The translations under genes were made by a program, and so were the position numbers. From the NCBI GenBank assembly GCA_040954595.2, contig CM082579.2:13454001-13518000 (forward strand): DNA of 64,000 nucleotides, in the 5' to 3' direction. Below the pieces are notes generated by a model that did not search any database, was not told the origin of the DNA, and saw nothing but the letters and a program-made list of their open reading frames with translations. The DNA is from Balanoglossus misakiensis (lineage: Eukaryota; Hemichordata). Positions 43,593-54,364 of this stretch are shown in pieces (position 1 is the first letter of the stretch; every line of letters begins with the position of its first letter).

Positions 43593-45662
43593 ATGGGGTC
43601 ACAATCTGTGACTATGCCCCAGACACCATTGCCACAAGTAGCAGTTGGGGGTCGTCTGAAACATTTTGTCCAGGAATGGCAGAAAATTACAGACGACCAA
43701 ACAGTCCTCTCTTTAGTTTCGGAAGGGGTTCGTCTGTTCTTCAGGACGTTTCCACCCCTTTCGTTGTATCCTCCAAGTCATTTGGTATCGCACCCTTCCC
43801 CTCCTATGTGGAGGGCCATACAGGGGCTGTTGGAAAAAGGGGCCATTCAAAAGGTCCCTTTACCAGTTCAGGATACGGGGTTTTTCAGTCGTGTTTTCCT
43901 TATTCCAAAGAAATCACAGGGATGGAGACCCATTTTGGACCTGAGCGTGCTCAATCAGTACATTATAATCGAGTCTTTCCGTATGGAAACCACTCGAACT
44001 ATTCGTCAGGCTCTCTCCACGGGAGATTGGGCAACGACGATAGACTTGCAGGACGCTTATTTCCACATTCCTATCCATGCTCACTTCCAGAGGTACTTTC
44101 GCTTTGCGATAGGGAGCAAACTGTTCCAGTTTGTGGCTCTTCCGTTCGGTTTGGCCACTGCCCCGGCTATTTTTACACGGGTAGTAGGGGCGTTGATGGC
44201 TTTTCTTCATTCCCGAGCAGTACAAGCCAATCCATACCTGGACGACTGGTTGCTACACAATTCCAGTTTCCAGTTGACACTGGCAGACACACAAACCACA
44301 CTACGGGAGACCGTTCGTGTGGGGTTCATTCCGAGCACAGACAAGTCTTGTCTAATCCCCTCACAGAGGATCCAGTTCATTGGCATGGTCATGGATCTGT
44401 CCAAGGGTTTAGTTTTCCCTACGGAGGAAAACCTGTTGAAATTAGAACAACAAGTGCATCGGATCAGTTCAGAGTCCATGGTCCAAGCAAGCACATTGCT
44501 CAGCATCCTGGGTCGCATGAACTTTCTAGCCGAGGCAATACCTTTAGGCAGACTACATATGACGCCAATTCAACTGTTCCTGTTGGCTCATTGGAGGCCG
44601 GTATCCGGTCAGTTGACAGACCTTATTCAGGTAAAGCCACCTCTAGTTTCACACCTGCAATGGTGGCTAGACAGGGGGAATACTCTCGAGGGAAATCTCC
44701 TAGTATCCCCGTTGGCGACGGTGTCACTGTTTGTGGACGCATCTCTCCAAGGATGGGGTGCACACTTGGGAGACAGGACAATTTCAGGGATATGGTCAGT
44801 CGACCAGTCAGTGCGGCACATAAATTGGTTGGAAATGAAGGCAGTACAGTATGCACTTCTCCACTTTCACCAAGACATTTGCGGCAAGGTGATTCTGATC
44901 AGGTCAGACAACACCACAGTAGTCTCATTTATAAATCACCAGGGCGGCACCAGATCACCCAGCCTGTGTTATCTGGTATGGGACATGCTGAATTGGTGCC
45001 AGACGAACAGCATCACGCTGAAAGCACTCCACGTTCAGGGCACAAGCAACATTCTGGCAGATGCTCTATCACGGGACAAGTTCTATCCACTAGAGTGCGC
45101 TCTACGGCAACCGCTAGTAGAGCAGATTTGTCTGATTTGGGACAGGCCCCACGTAGACCTATTTGCGACAGCCAAGAATCGCAAGTTCCCGATTTACGCG
45201 TCACTAAGGTCGGAACCACAAGCACTAGCATGCGACGCTCTGTCAATCAGCTGGAAGGGAATGTTGGCATATGCATTTCCCCCACTACCGTTGATCTCCA
45301 GGGTAATTTCCAAGGTAGCACACGAAGAATGCGAAATACTTCTAGTTGCACCACTATGGCCAACACGTCCTTGGTTTCCAAGACTACTCCAGTTACTGGT
45401 GGACTGTCCACTGACATTACCACAGAATTGCATGGAGGAGACTGTTCGGCTGCCTCCGGTAGCACAACACCTTCACCTCCACGCTTGGAGACTGTCAAGC
45501 TCAGTTTGCAGGCAAGAGGCTTTTCTGCAGAAGCTGCCTCGCGCATCGCACAACACCGACGAGCATCCACCACGGCAGCATATGATTCAAAGTGGTGTTC
45601 CTTTCGTCATTGGTGTGAGAAAAGGTCGATTGATTTTCTCAGACCCACGCCTCCTCAGCTAG
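43593..45662 (+). CDS. DIRS reverse transcriptase / RNase H polyprotein
   Basis: First plausible ATG at 43593 (MGSQSVTMPQ), just after gag; the open frame extends upstream to 43473. RT motifs: FLIPKKSQGWRPILDLS, TIDLQDAYFHIPIH, LPFGLATAPAIF and the catalytic YLDDWLL (44235). RNase H residues are visible in FVDASLQGWGAHL, LEMKAVQYALL, IRSDNTTVVSF and ILADALSRD. A further conserved block follows, HVDLFATAKNRKFPIYAS and then LLVAPLWPTRPWFPRL; this is the region often annotated as Dam-like methyltransferase in DIRS, but I see no clear catalytic motif. No internal stop in 690 codons. The 3' end overlaps the recombinase. Confidence 0.92.
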   Translation: MGSQSVTMPQTPLPQVAVGGRLKHFVQEWQKITDDQTVLSLVSEGVRLFFRTFPPLSLYPPSHLVSHPSPPMWRAIQGLLEKGAIQKVPLPVQDTGFFSRVFLIPKKSQGWRPILDLSVLNQYIIIESFRMETTRTIRQALSTGDWATTIDLQDAYFHIPIHAHFQRYFRFAIGSKLFQFVALPFGLATAPAIFTRVVGALMAFLHSRAVQANPYLDDWLLHNSSFQLTLADTQTTLRETVRVGFIPSTDKSCLIPSQRIQFIGMVMDLSKGLVFPTEENLLKLEQQVHRISSESMVQASTLLSILGRMNFLAEAIPLGRLHMTPIQLFLLAHWRPVSGQLTDLIQVKPPLVSHLQWWLDRGNTLEGNLLVSPLATVSLFVDASLQGWGAHLGDRTISGIWSVDQSVRHINWLEMKAVQYALLHFHQDICGKVILIRSDNTTVVSFINHQGGTRSPSLCYLVWDMLNWCQTNSITLKALHVQGTSNILADALSRDKFYPLECALRQPLVEQICLIWDRPHVDLFATAKNRKFPIYASLRSEPQALACDALSISWKGMLAYAFPPLPLISRVISKVAHEECEILLVAPLWPTRPWFPRLLQLLVDCPLTLPQNCMEETVRLPPVAQHLHLHAWRLSSSVCRQEAFLQKLPRASHNTDEHPPRQHMIQSGVPFVIGVRKGRLIFSDPRLLS

Positions 45663-46552
45663 CAGATTTTTTCCTCTACTTGTTTAAGGAGAAAAAGACA
45701 GCAGTGAGCACTATTAAGGCGTACCGTTCAGCTATAGGTAACACACTTCGATTGTTGGGTGAGGAAGTTACTACCCTGGACGGGTCTATTTCTGCTTTGA
45801 TTAGTAATTTCTCTTTGGCGCGACCAGTTGTAAAGTCACTGGTTCCCCAGTGGAGTTTATCTTTGGTTCTACATGCTTTATTAGGAGCTCCATTTGAACC
45901 TTTGCAAACAGCAGAGATGAAGTTCTTGACGTACAAGACTGTTTTTCTTTTGGCATTAGCTACGGCAGGTCGCCGTAGTGAGCTTCATGCCCTGTCTATG
46001 GCTTCAGCTCATATTCGTTGGTCAGCAGACAGTGTCACTTTGCTTACTGACCCAGCTTTCTTGGCAAAGAATCGGATTGCGGATCTGCCACAATCGCCTC
46101 TGGTTATTCCGAAACTGACGAAGTTAGTCGGTCAGCGTTCAGAGGATAGGTTGCTCTGTCCTATCAGAGCACTGAAGTATTATTTGCAGAGAACAAAAGA
46201 CAGGAGGGGAGAGCAGACAAGACTGTTTATCTCCATTAGGGTTACACCCAGTATGTCTATTTCACAGTCGACTATTTCCAGATGGATCGTCGAGACTATT
46301 AAGTTTGCTTATTCTAGCCCTTCAGAAGAAGCAATTAGCTGGGCTAAGGTGTCAGCTCATGAAGTCAGAGCTCTTGCTGCTTCATGGTCACTTTTTTCAG
46401 GGACTTCCATGGCTGATTTATTGTCTGCAGTCCAGTGGAGATCACAGACTACTTTTTCCTCTGCTTATCTGCGAGATATGGCAGCGGAAGCAGATGGCTT
46501 ATTTTCCTTGGGTCCTATCTGTGTAGCTCAAAGAGTAGCTCACAGTAAGTAA
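45437..46552 (+). CDS. DIRS tyrosine recombinase
   Basis: The recombinase portion of a frame that is open from 43676 to 46552. Recognisable sequence starts about 45484 (LETVKLSLQARGFSAEAASR), then the N-terminal core-binding domain (TTAAYDSKWCSFRHWCEKRS and AVSTIKAYRSAIGNTLRLLG). Catalytic residues: Arg in ATAGRRSELHALS (about 45970), H-x-x-R in SAHEVRALAASW (about 46356) and Tyr in FSSAYLRDMA (about 46463). It overlaps the RT frame by at least 180 bases. No ATG is obvious at the domain border, so the given start is approximate. The frame is intact. Confidence 0.85.
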   Translation, partial: GDCSAASGSTTPSPPRLETVKLSLQARGFSAEAASRIAQHRRASTTAAYDSKWCSFRHWCEKRSIDFLRPTPPQLADFFLYLFKEKKTAVSTIKAYRSAIGNTLRLLGEEVTTLDGSISALISNFSLARPVVKSLVPQWSLSLVLHALLGAPFEPLQTAEMKFLTYKTVFLLALATAGRRSELHALSMASAHIRWSADSVTLLTDPAFLAKNRIADLPQSPLVIPKLTKLVGQRSEDRLLCPIRALKYYLQRTKDRRGEQTRLFISIRVTPSMSISQSTISRWIVETIKFAYSSPSEEAISWAKVSAHEVRALAASWSLFSGTSMADLLSAVQWRSQTTFSSAYLRDMAAEADGLFSLGPICVAQRVAHSK

Positions 46553-46625
46553 TAGCCTGGTTCTTTCTGTTGGAATTTTGTTTTTTCGGTTCAAGTCCCA
46601 CCGCCAGTTGTTCCTTGGGACTCTG

Positions 46626-46724
46626 TAGGCTATAGGTTGGATCAAAGGTATGGTATTTATGCCATAGAAACAAAACATTTTTTATTTTCGTTTCTGTTAG
46701 TAAATACTTACCTTTGATCCAACC
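46626..46724. repeat. DIRS internal complementary region
   Basis: 46626-46667 (GTAGGCTATAGGTTGGATCA to TTTATGCCATAG) is the complement of the extreme left end. 46668-46724 (AAACAAAACATTTTTTATTT to CTTTGATCCAACC) is the complement of the extreme right end. In DIRS-1 such a region templates completion and circle formation of the DNA copy. Confidence 0.92.
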
Positions 46725-46836
46725 AGATACCCACCCGCCTCCCCACACTTGACCTGTGACTGTTTTTCCATTATTCATAAATTTTGGATGGGTCCTCAGT
46801 GCGTGGGCAGCATAGTTTCGGCCTGAGCAGTTATTT

Positions 46837-47018
46837 CTCGTGCTGAGCAATACTGAATATTCACGGCTGGACAGGTGGTATATGTACTCGGTGAGTATGA
46901 CGAAATCAGGGGAAAGTTTTTTATCTCAGCGGTCGTTAGAGGGCGAGATATATTAGGCTATAGGTTGGATCAAAGGTAAGTATTTACTAACAGAAACGAA
47001 AATAGAAAATTTTTTGTT
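46837..47018. repeat. DIRS right inverted terminal repeat
   Basis: Starts CTCGTGCTGAGCAATACTGA and ends with TACTAACAGAAACGAAAATA plus a T-rich tail. The last base is uncertain by a few nucleotides because the host target is also T-rich. Confidence 0.9.
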
Positions 47019-47089
47019 TTTATTCAATATTATTCTGGGTGTCACCCATCATTTCTTGTTCAGCTCGGTGAAGCTAGGTAAGCAATGTT

Positions 47090-47715
47090 GTTATTGTTTA
47101 AAGCCTCAGTATTTCTCGTAGGGGCAAAATTTTGTTTGAAACGGCATCTATAATTTCTAAAAGTAGATGATAATTGATACTGAATCGAACAGTCATCATC
47201 CCCAGCTCTGCTCATAAACTCATACAATTTACAATATAACGAGTGAAGAATGACTTTCTGTCCGGACAGAAAGTCACGTGAGTCAGGCTCCTGTTGACAC
47301 ACGTGACTAGTGCGCATGCGCACTCCAATGTGAATCTATGCGGAAGAGGTTTGGTCGCCCCAAATCAAGCGACTCAGCGAAGAAATGCGCACTAATTCGG
47401 CGAAATTTTGGGAAGATAACTTTATGGGAGAAATCAGTCGATGGAACCAGATCAAATCCGAAAATGGTCTGACCATCAAATGTCAAAGTGGCACGTTTGC
47501 TGATCGACGTGTACAACATTTCCGTTGTAAACAAACCCGCGCATCATTTCAAGTGTTACGGAAAATATTTACAGCTTGCATGTAGCTACAGTTGCCCAAA
47601 CCTTTCTTCTATCTTCATTATGTAGTATTCCATGATGAATGTACAGGAAAAACGGGCATTTTTCGATGATGAAAAATGGATACACACGAGAAATACTGGG
47701 GCTTTAAACATTGTA
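47090..47715. other. Insertion in EGF unit 3 intron, no gene recognised
   Basis: Units 1 and 2 have TTATTGTTTAAACATTGTATTC; here TTATTGTTTAAAG is followed by about 600 bp before AAACATTGTATTC resumes at 47704. The ends AAAGCCTCAGTATTTCTCGT and ACGAGAAATACTGGGGCTTT are inverted repeats, so this is probably a MITE-type element. No coding function is seen. Confidence 0.75.
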
Positions 47716-48059
47716 TTCAAGCCTGGGTCTGGACTTGGATGCAATTTGTCAATAATAACAGTGATTGGTAACTGCATGTTTTCATAACTGGCTATCTGTT
47801 AAAGAGACCAGATGTTCTTTTTGCTGTGTGTACAGTACACATGCCATTGGCAGCTTATGGCTTAGTCAGTGTTTGCCTGTTGATTTCTCTATGTGTGTGT
47901 GTCAGTCTGTCTGTATATGTACTCCGGTGTAGACTTTTTTATTGTGTTATCCCTGAATGGGACCACTGTGTCCTTAACGCGATGTTTTACACTCAGCAGC
48001 GATATTTTGTCTAACACGAGCAAAAATATCCCCAACTCGTCTGAGAAATCTTATACCAG

Positions 48060-48485
48060 GTCCTAAGGTTGTGAGATTTATGGAATCTCACACTCCCAAG
48101 ACTTGGGATCATATTTCTCACATGTGTTGAGGATTTTATGTCCCAAACAAGCTGCAGGCGAGTGTTGGACAAAATATCCCTGACGAGTGTGAGAAATATG
48201 ATCCCAGGTCCTTCATGTATGAGATTATATTTCTCATACGGCCACAAATTAGCCAAATTTATCTGAAAACATTGAATAAATGACTCTTGAACTGTCATCT
48301 GGCATGTTGTAGTTTCTGTATCGCGTCATAGGATAACATTTAACACACGTTATTAAAGAACACTTTGTCATCCAATCAGCGATCGCGTCATATAAAGCTT
48401 TCGATTCAGTGAGAATGTGGGATTGATTTGTTCTCACACTCTGATCCCACACTCTCAGCATGCCAGGAGTGTGAGAATCTATTTA
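48060..48485. repeat. TGTGAGA-rich interspersed repeat, unit 3
   Basis: More diverged copy of the block at 33170-33590, with GTATCGCGTCATAGGATAAC and CACTCCCAAGACTTGGGATC. Confidence 0.7.
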
Positions 48486-48802
48486 GATCTACGAGTTTGA
48501 AATCTTAGGTGAAGAGTTTATCAATTTCACTGCCAACCCTGTAGGGCATTCTGGGATATGTGTTCATGCCAAAGCACAAACAGTTATGACCTGACAGCTC
48601 AGTTTGTAAATCATTTCTACAAATCCACAAAGAGACTCAAAGTTTAGAAAAGTTGTGTCTGTTAGAAATATTAGAAATATTACTGTTAATACTTAATTTC
48701 AAAGCCATGTGAATTTGTTCACTTTAGGGAAATTTTTAAAGGAAGGGAGGATTGGTATTGACTTGAATAATTACAATGGATGTTTTTGTTCTCTATTTTC
48801 AG

Positions 48803-48925
48803 ATGTGAATAATGAGTGTTCAGATTCTGTTTGTGCTGGAGGGTGTCTCAATGCAGAGGGTGGATTCAGCTGTAATTGTGGTGATGATGGTTTCTCTCTG
48901 AGTGCAGATCATGTCAATTGTTTAG
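48803..48925 (+). CDS. EGF exon type III, unit 3
   Basis: Acceptor CTATTTTCAG, donor TTAG|GTAAGT, phase 1 on both sides so that it can be skipped or repeated in frame. It encodes DVNNECSDSVCAGGCLNAEG then GFSCNCGDDGFSLSADHVNC, an EGF module with six cysteines; the DVNNEC start has one residue more than the usual D-x-N-E-C. It is intact. Modules of this class occur in extracellular or membrane proteins such as fibrillins, fibulins or LDL-receptor-like proteins; the parent gene cannot be named. Confidence 0.85.
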
Positions 48926-49356
48926 GTAAGTTTTTTTTGAGTGGGGAGGGGATAGACCAACAATTGCTTTGCATTTCCTGCCTCAAAAGGGCGCTTACAC
49001 AAGTTGTAAGTGGCAAAGATTACAGCGAGTCACCATGTAAAAAAAATAATAAATAAAAGTTATCAGGCACTTTCCAAAGTTACACATTTAGAAAAAAATG
49101 AGTTTGTTGTCTCGTGTGTGATATTTTTGGCTAACAAAACACTAGCGTCTAATGTGGTTACTACATTGTTTGTTTATCAGTATACAGTACTGGTACAGAT
49201 AAACATATGATATGACCAAGTTATATGCCAGATGATATTTATCAAGTTTCACACAATTTTGCTCTCTTGTCGTATATTTTTTTCAAAGCCAACTGTACAT
49301 GTAATTCAGATGTATTCATTCAAACACAATTTATCATATTTGTGTTTTCCCCACAG

Positions 49357-49482
49357 ATGACAATGAGTGCGATCAAGCTGGTTGGTCACCGTGCCAACAA
49401 GTATGTTACAACACACCAGCCAGTTACCAGTGTGGTTGTAGACCAGGATTTAAGTTGCACAGAAATCAACATACATGTGTTG
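49357..49482 (+). CDS. EGF exon type IV, unit 3
   Basis: Acceptor TTTTCCCCACAG, donor GTTG|GTGAGT, phase 1 at both ends. It encodes [20 protein letters not shown] then [20 protein letters not shown] and CVG, a calcium-binding EGF with D-D-N-E-C start and six cysteines. It is intact. It would splice in frame after exon III at 48803. Confidence 0.87.
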
Positions 49483-49633
49483 GTGAGTATCTACAATTTG
49501 GAGAGAAAGTAAGATGTATGTGTTTGTACTATGTAAGTGTCTAATACATGTACATGTATATGTGACACTGAAATCATACATTGTACAGTCAGTCATTGGT
49601 AAATGTCTGCTATTCATGACACAAATCAACATA

Positions 49634-49819
49634 CAGTCAAACCTGTCTGAGTGGCCACCTCTATGAAACAGCCACATATATATAGTGGCCACTTTATTCT
49701 GGTCCCTGTGTAATTTACATCCGCTTTAATTGACTTTTCTACCAGGTATAATGGCCACCTGTCTATAAAGGCCAGTTTAGGAAAGTCCCTTCACTAGCCA
49801 TAATGGGCAGGTTTGACTG
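49634..49819. mobile_element. MITE with CAGTCAAACCTG ends
   Basis: The 186-bp element has inverted ends CAGTCAAACCTGTCTGAG and GGGCAGGTTTGACTG, with inverted GTGGCCAC/GGCCACCTGTC blocks inside. A related element is at 54365-54550, and half-elements are at 14433 and 29054. Confidence 0.8.
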
Positions 49820-50299
49820 CACTTGTGTTAATTTCTGTCTGTTATACATGTAACAGAACACTTCATGAATCATGACATTATAGGCGTTTTCATAAAGAGG
49901 GCACACTTCCAAAATAAGGTGTCATCTCCAAGCAGACAATGTGAAAAAGGAGGCCAGTAGGTTACAGAGTACTGCTTGAGCTCATCTAGTTTGTTGTATA
50001 CATGATACAAGTTGCGTGTAAAACTGACCTTACAATAAAATGTGGCTGTCGAAAGTCAGTCCCAACTATAGTGTTGATACACAAGACAATTGAGTTTTTA
50101 CTCTGGCCTCGTGTTCGCGTCTTGGAAGGGTAACATGACTGCATAGCAATGTTTTATTACAATTTGATACATAGAGAAATGGACTACTGTGACAGTATTG
50201 ACTCTGGGAACTATGTAAATGATTCCCAGCCTCAAAATTCTGACTGTCTACAATTATATTTTTTAGCATTTTTGTTGTGTATATCAACTGCACTTTCAA

Positions 50300-52880
50300 G
50301 TACAGTCAAACCCGTCTAACACCAAAGGGACTGAAGAAATTATTCAGATTGCAGGTGTCCAATTTAAATTTTCTCTCCTGTCACAAAAATTTCATGGGAA
50401 TTCTAATTCTAAAAGGAAAACTCATTTGATAAAAGATCTCAAAGTCAAGTTTTGGATGTGGCTCCAGTTCAAGTATTGTATGTGATTAATTTTCTGGAGC
50501 TCAAGTCTGTATACTTAAAGTAGAGTTGGTCACATGGACTTGGGTAATCTGAGTGTGGTCAGAAATTGAACTTACACACATTGATTGAGTTAAGAACATG
50601 TCTGGTGTATTACTGTAATATGACTAGATACTGCAAATGCATTAACTATAAGCGTTTGTTAAAATATGCAGTTTTCATCGACATATCTGATTCACAAAAT
50701 TAAATACACATGTTCATTAAAACCCACTATGATAGAGCGCCCCCACTGTTCAGAATGTCAATGTTGAAGTCCTACATCTATGACGTCATGCCTAGCTGTC
50801 AATGTTAACTGATATGTACTTGTACTACTAGTAAATGGAAGTACTTTAAAGTAAAGCTCAGATGCAAGGGTTTTGTAAAATAAATATAATATTAAAACGT
50901 TGCCATCATTTTAGTCCTTTGGAACAGCGGTCCAATTGACTAATGTGATCACTCTGTGTGCGGCATATGGCATATTAAGCATTTAGCATTTTTCAATCAG
51001 AAGCCGTTAATCCTGTGATTAATTCTGCTTCTTGCAACATTGATTTTAAATCACCACACATGAATATTTTTGTCCAAAGGACTGTGGTGCCCAAGTTTTT
51101 ATGATGAGATAATCAAACAGTGAAATTCACTGAAGAAGTGTGTGAGCACTTGCCCTATCATTGTTCAATGAAAGGTGACCACCAAACTCAGCAAGACGCC
51201 TTGAGCATACCAACAACAACCAATGTATTGAAAATACTTTCTGAAACCTTTCAGTCGATGTTGCTTGATGTATATTGTATGACTGGACTCGATCATTAGG
51301 TTTTTTTGCATTGACATTTTCAACAGCGTATCAAACTATTTTTTATTTGAGTTCATCATCGTAGTGATGGTACGTGCCATGCTTTTGTTTCTTCGTGTGT
51401 GAAGTGACATCATTGTTGACAGTTACAATCTGATCAGGTGACATGCCACATTGGTATATTTTGTCAACATCAACAGTATTGTTTTAATGTGGTTGACTGA
51501 CATCACTTGGGGTTGGATAAAGTGCTTTCTGAGCAATATTATAACAGCAGCTATCAAGAATGTAAAAAATATTGAAAACAGGCCATATCCTTAGCATTCC
51601 CTTTCATATTGTGTCTGCATTGCAATTGGTGATGTACAAAGTCCTTTTGACAACATGCATGGCTGGTTTGTTGTTGTTTTTTGTAAGAAACAAGTCTTTG
51701 ATTTCCTGACTGCTAATTGCTGTCTTTGTACTACACTTCTAGTAATATCTCCATTTCTAGCTTTGCACCTCACATTTAATAAATAGACTTGTGGATGTTT
51801 TGACACTTCTTGACAATGAAAGTGTATGGTTGCAGTGATCAAATGATACACAAATCAAAGGAACAAAGAGTGACTTTTCATTCTTTTGAGAACCTTGCAT
51901 TCTTATATTTAAATGCTTGCCCACTGGCCCTAGGTGTAAAATTGCAAAATTTTATCCATTTACTATATTAAAAAAATATTGTGCCAAAGAGTTGGAAGTC
52001 CAAATATCTTTACTTAATAATTTAATACTTTAATAATTACTCACAGTTTCCCTTAAGGTTTGGCCAACCTCTGGTGAAAGGATGACTTGTGATATAGTGT
52101 TTTAAATTGGAATATAATATGAGGTTATTACGAAAATACCGCAAAGTATGCACAAGGACATTAGCGCCAAGTATCTCCCGACGCGTAGCGGAGGGTGATG
52201 CGCTGCGCTAATGTCCGAGTGCATACTTTGCGGTATTTTTGTAATAACCTTATTATTATACATCTTACATCTCCGTTAGTTCTTGTGTTGCATGTTACTT
52301 GGCTTTTAAAACGCCCAAAATGCCGATACAATCGATCGTAAACCGCTCAGCTGAAACAGTGAGCAGCCTTCTTTCTTTTTTGTTTACGTGCGTTGGAGCG
52401 GGGGTGTCTTGAAACCGTCTGCATAACAACACATACCTGTACAAAGTGAGTTGGGGTGCCTTGAAACTTGGGGCGTATTTAACACGCGTTACGTATGTAC
52501 TATTCCGTACAGCTTTTTTAGTGCACGCTAAATTCTACTGTTCTCGGTGCCAGATGTATAATAAATACATATATTTTAAATATTTCATATTTTCAATCTA
52601 AAAGAGGGAGCTGCTTCCTCAAAATATAATTGACTGTCAGAATGAAAGGCAAGCAATTCAGGCAAGTTAACTCTAACACAACAACTCTTCAATTAAATAA
52701 TTGACATCAGACAACCACAAAGGCGATATTCAATTAATTTGTATGAATTCAAATGCAGTTAACAGATTTAAAATTACTGGTAGGCGTAGATTTTGTCAGC
52801 GTTTTCCTTCATGAGTTACTTTGCTATTAGTTTGTTCTGTGTAGTTGAATTGAACAGTGTTTGGTCTGTTCATAGTACTG
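50300..52880. other. Non-repeated stretch without recognised genes
   Basis: It replaces EGF exons I and II of what would be unit 4. I see no EGF exon, no transposase and no RNA gene. A long palindrome lies at 52122-52250. The 3' edge is marked by the return of the TGTGAGA repeat at about 52885. Confidence 0.5.
52122..52250. repeat. Palindrome with 32-bp arms
   Basis: The left arm AGGTTATTACGAAAATACCG...TATGCAC (52122-52153) pairs with GTGCATACTTTGCGGTATTT...TAATAACCT (52219-52250) with one or two mismatches. The core has inner inverted GGACATTAGCGC/GCGCTAATGTCC. AT-rich flanks (ATAATATG/TATTATTATA) extend the symmetry. Confidence 0.85.
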
Positions 52881-52884
52881 TACA

Positions 52885-53262
52885 AGTGTCATATTTCTCA
52901 CATGAGTTGGGGATTTTCTGTCCCAAACAAGCTGCAGGCGAATGTGGGACAAAATATCAATGACGAGTGTGAGAAATATGATCCTGGGTCCTTGGTGTAT
53001 GAGATTGTATTTCTCACACGGCTACAAATTAGCCAAATTCGTTAAATAAATGACTCTTGAACTGTCATCTGGCACATTGTAGATTCTGTATCGCGTCATT
53101 GGATAACATTTAGCACATGTTGTTAAAGAACTCTTTGTCATCCAATCAGCGCTCGCATCATATACAGCTTTCGATTCAGTGAGAATGTGGGATTGATTTG
53201 TTCTCACACTCTGATCCAACACTCTCAGCATGCCAGGAGTGTGACAATCTATTACAAGTTTG
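52885..53262. repeat. TGTGAGA-rich interspersed repeat, last unit
   Basis: Left-truncated copy starting CATATTTCTCACATGAGTTG. Otherwise close to the unit 1 and 2 copies. Confidence 0.7.
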
Positions 53263-53564
53263 AAATCTTAGGTGAAGAGTTTATCAATCTCACTGCCAAC
53301 CCTGTAGGGCATTCTGGGATATGTGTTCATGCCAAAGCACAAACAGCCATGACCTGACAGCTCAGTTTGTAGATCATTTCTACAAATCCACAAAGAGACT
53401 CAAAGTTTAGAAATGTTGTGTCGGTTAGAAATATTAGACGTATCACTGTTAATACTTTATTTCAAAGCCATGTGAATTTGTTCACATTAGGGAAATTTTT
53501 AAAGGAAGGGAGGATTGGTATTGACTTGAATAATTACAATGGATGTTTTGTTCTCCATTTTCAG

Positions 53565-53687
53565 ATGTGAATAATGAGTGTTCAGATTCTGTTTGTGCTG
53601 GAGGGTGTCTAAATGCAGAGGGTGGATTCAGCTGTAGTTGTGGTGATGATGGTTTCTCTCTGAGTGCAGATCATGTCAATTGTTTAG
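53565..53687 (+). CDS. EGF exon type III, last unit
   Basis: Nearly identical to 48803-48925: DVNNECSDSVCAGGCLNAEG then GFSCSCGDDGFSLSADHVNC (N to S change). Acceptor CCATTTTCAG and donor TTAG|GTAAGT are intact, phase 1 both sides. No lesion. Confidence 0.85.
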
Positions 53688-54110
53688 GTAAGTTTTTTTT
53701 GAGTGGGGAGGGGATAGACCAACAATTGCTTTGCATTTCCTGCCTCAAAAGGGCGCTTACACATGTTGTATGTGACAAAGATTACAGCGAGTCACCATGT
53801 AAAAAAAATAATAAATAAAAGTTATCAGGCACTTTCCAAAGTTACACATTTAGAAAAAAATGAGTTTGTTGTGTCGTGTGTGATATTTTTGGCTAACAAA
53901 ACACTAGCTTCTAATGTGGTTACTACATTGTTTGTTTATCAGTATACAGTACTGGTACAGATAAACATATGATATGACCAAGTTATATGCCAGATGATAT
54001 TTATCAAGTTTCACACAATTTTGCTCTCTTGTCGTATATTTTTTTCAAAGCCAACTGTACATGTAATTCAGATGTATTCATTCAAACACAATTTATCATA
54101 TTTGTGTTTT

Positions 54111-54219
54111 CAAGCTGGTTGGTCACCATGCCAACAAGCATGTTACAACACACCAACCAGTTACCAGTGTGGTTGCAGACCAGGATTTAAGTTGCACAGA
54201 AATCAACAAACATGTGTCG
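54111..54219 (+). pseudogene. EGF exon type IV, last unit (acceptor deleted)
   Basis: About 25 bases present in unit 3 (CCCACAGATGACAATGAGTG and the next few) are missing at TGTGTTTTC|AAGCTGGTTGG. This removes the splice acceptor and the DDNEC calcium-binding start. The rest is conserved, including [19 protein letters not shown] and the GTGAGT donor. Confidence 0.85.
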
Positions 54220-54364
54220 GTGAGTATCTACAATTGGGAGAAAGTAAGATGTAGGTATTTGTGCAATGTAAGTGTCCAATACATGTACATATGTGACACT
54301 GAAATTACACATTGTACACTCAATAATTGGTAAATGTCTATTATTCATGACACAAATCAACATA

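Larger units (their letters stand above)
41378..47018 (+). mobile_element. DIRS-type retrotransposon
   Basis: A 5.6-kb insertion within GAATTT|TTATTCAATATT of EGF unit 3 (continuous in units 1 and 2). Its ends are inverted repeats of about 165-180 bp (41378-41542 and 46837-47018). An internal complementary region (46626-46724) carries the complements of both extreme ends. Together with gag, RT-RNase H and a tyrosine recombinase this is textbook DIRS-1 architecture. No target duplication is evident. Gag carries lesions, while the RT and recombinase frames are intact. Confidence 0.93.

Noticed and set aside
45120-45420. Dam-like methyltransferase domain in the DIRS pol
   Set aside because: The conserved block is present, but I see no clear catalytic motif, so only the position was mentioned.
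43914-45573. Several minus-strand frames opposite the DIRS pol gene
   Set aside because: They are antisense shadows of a long coding region; the plus-strand RT and RNase H motifs explain the sequence.
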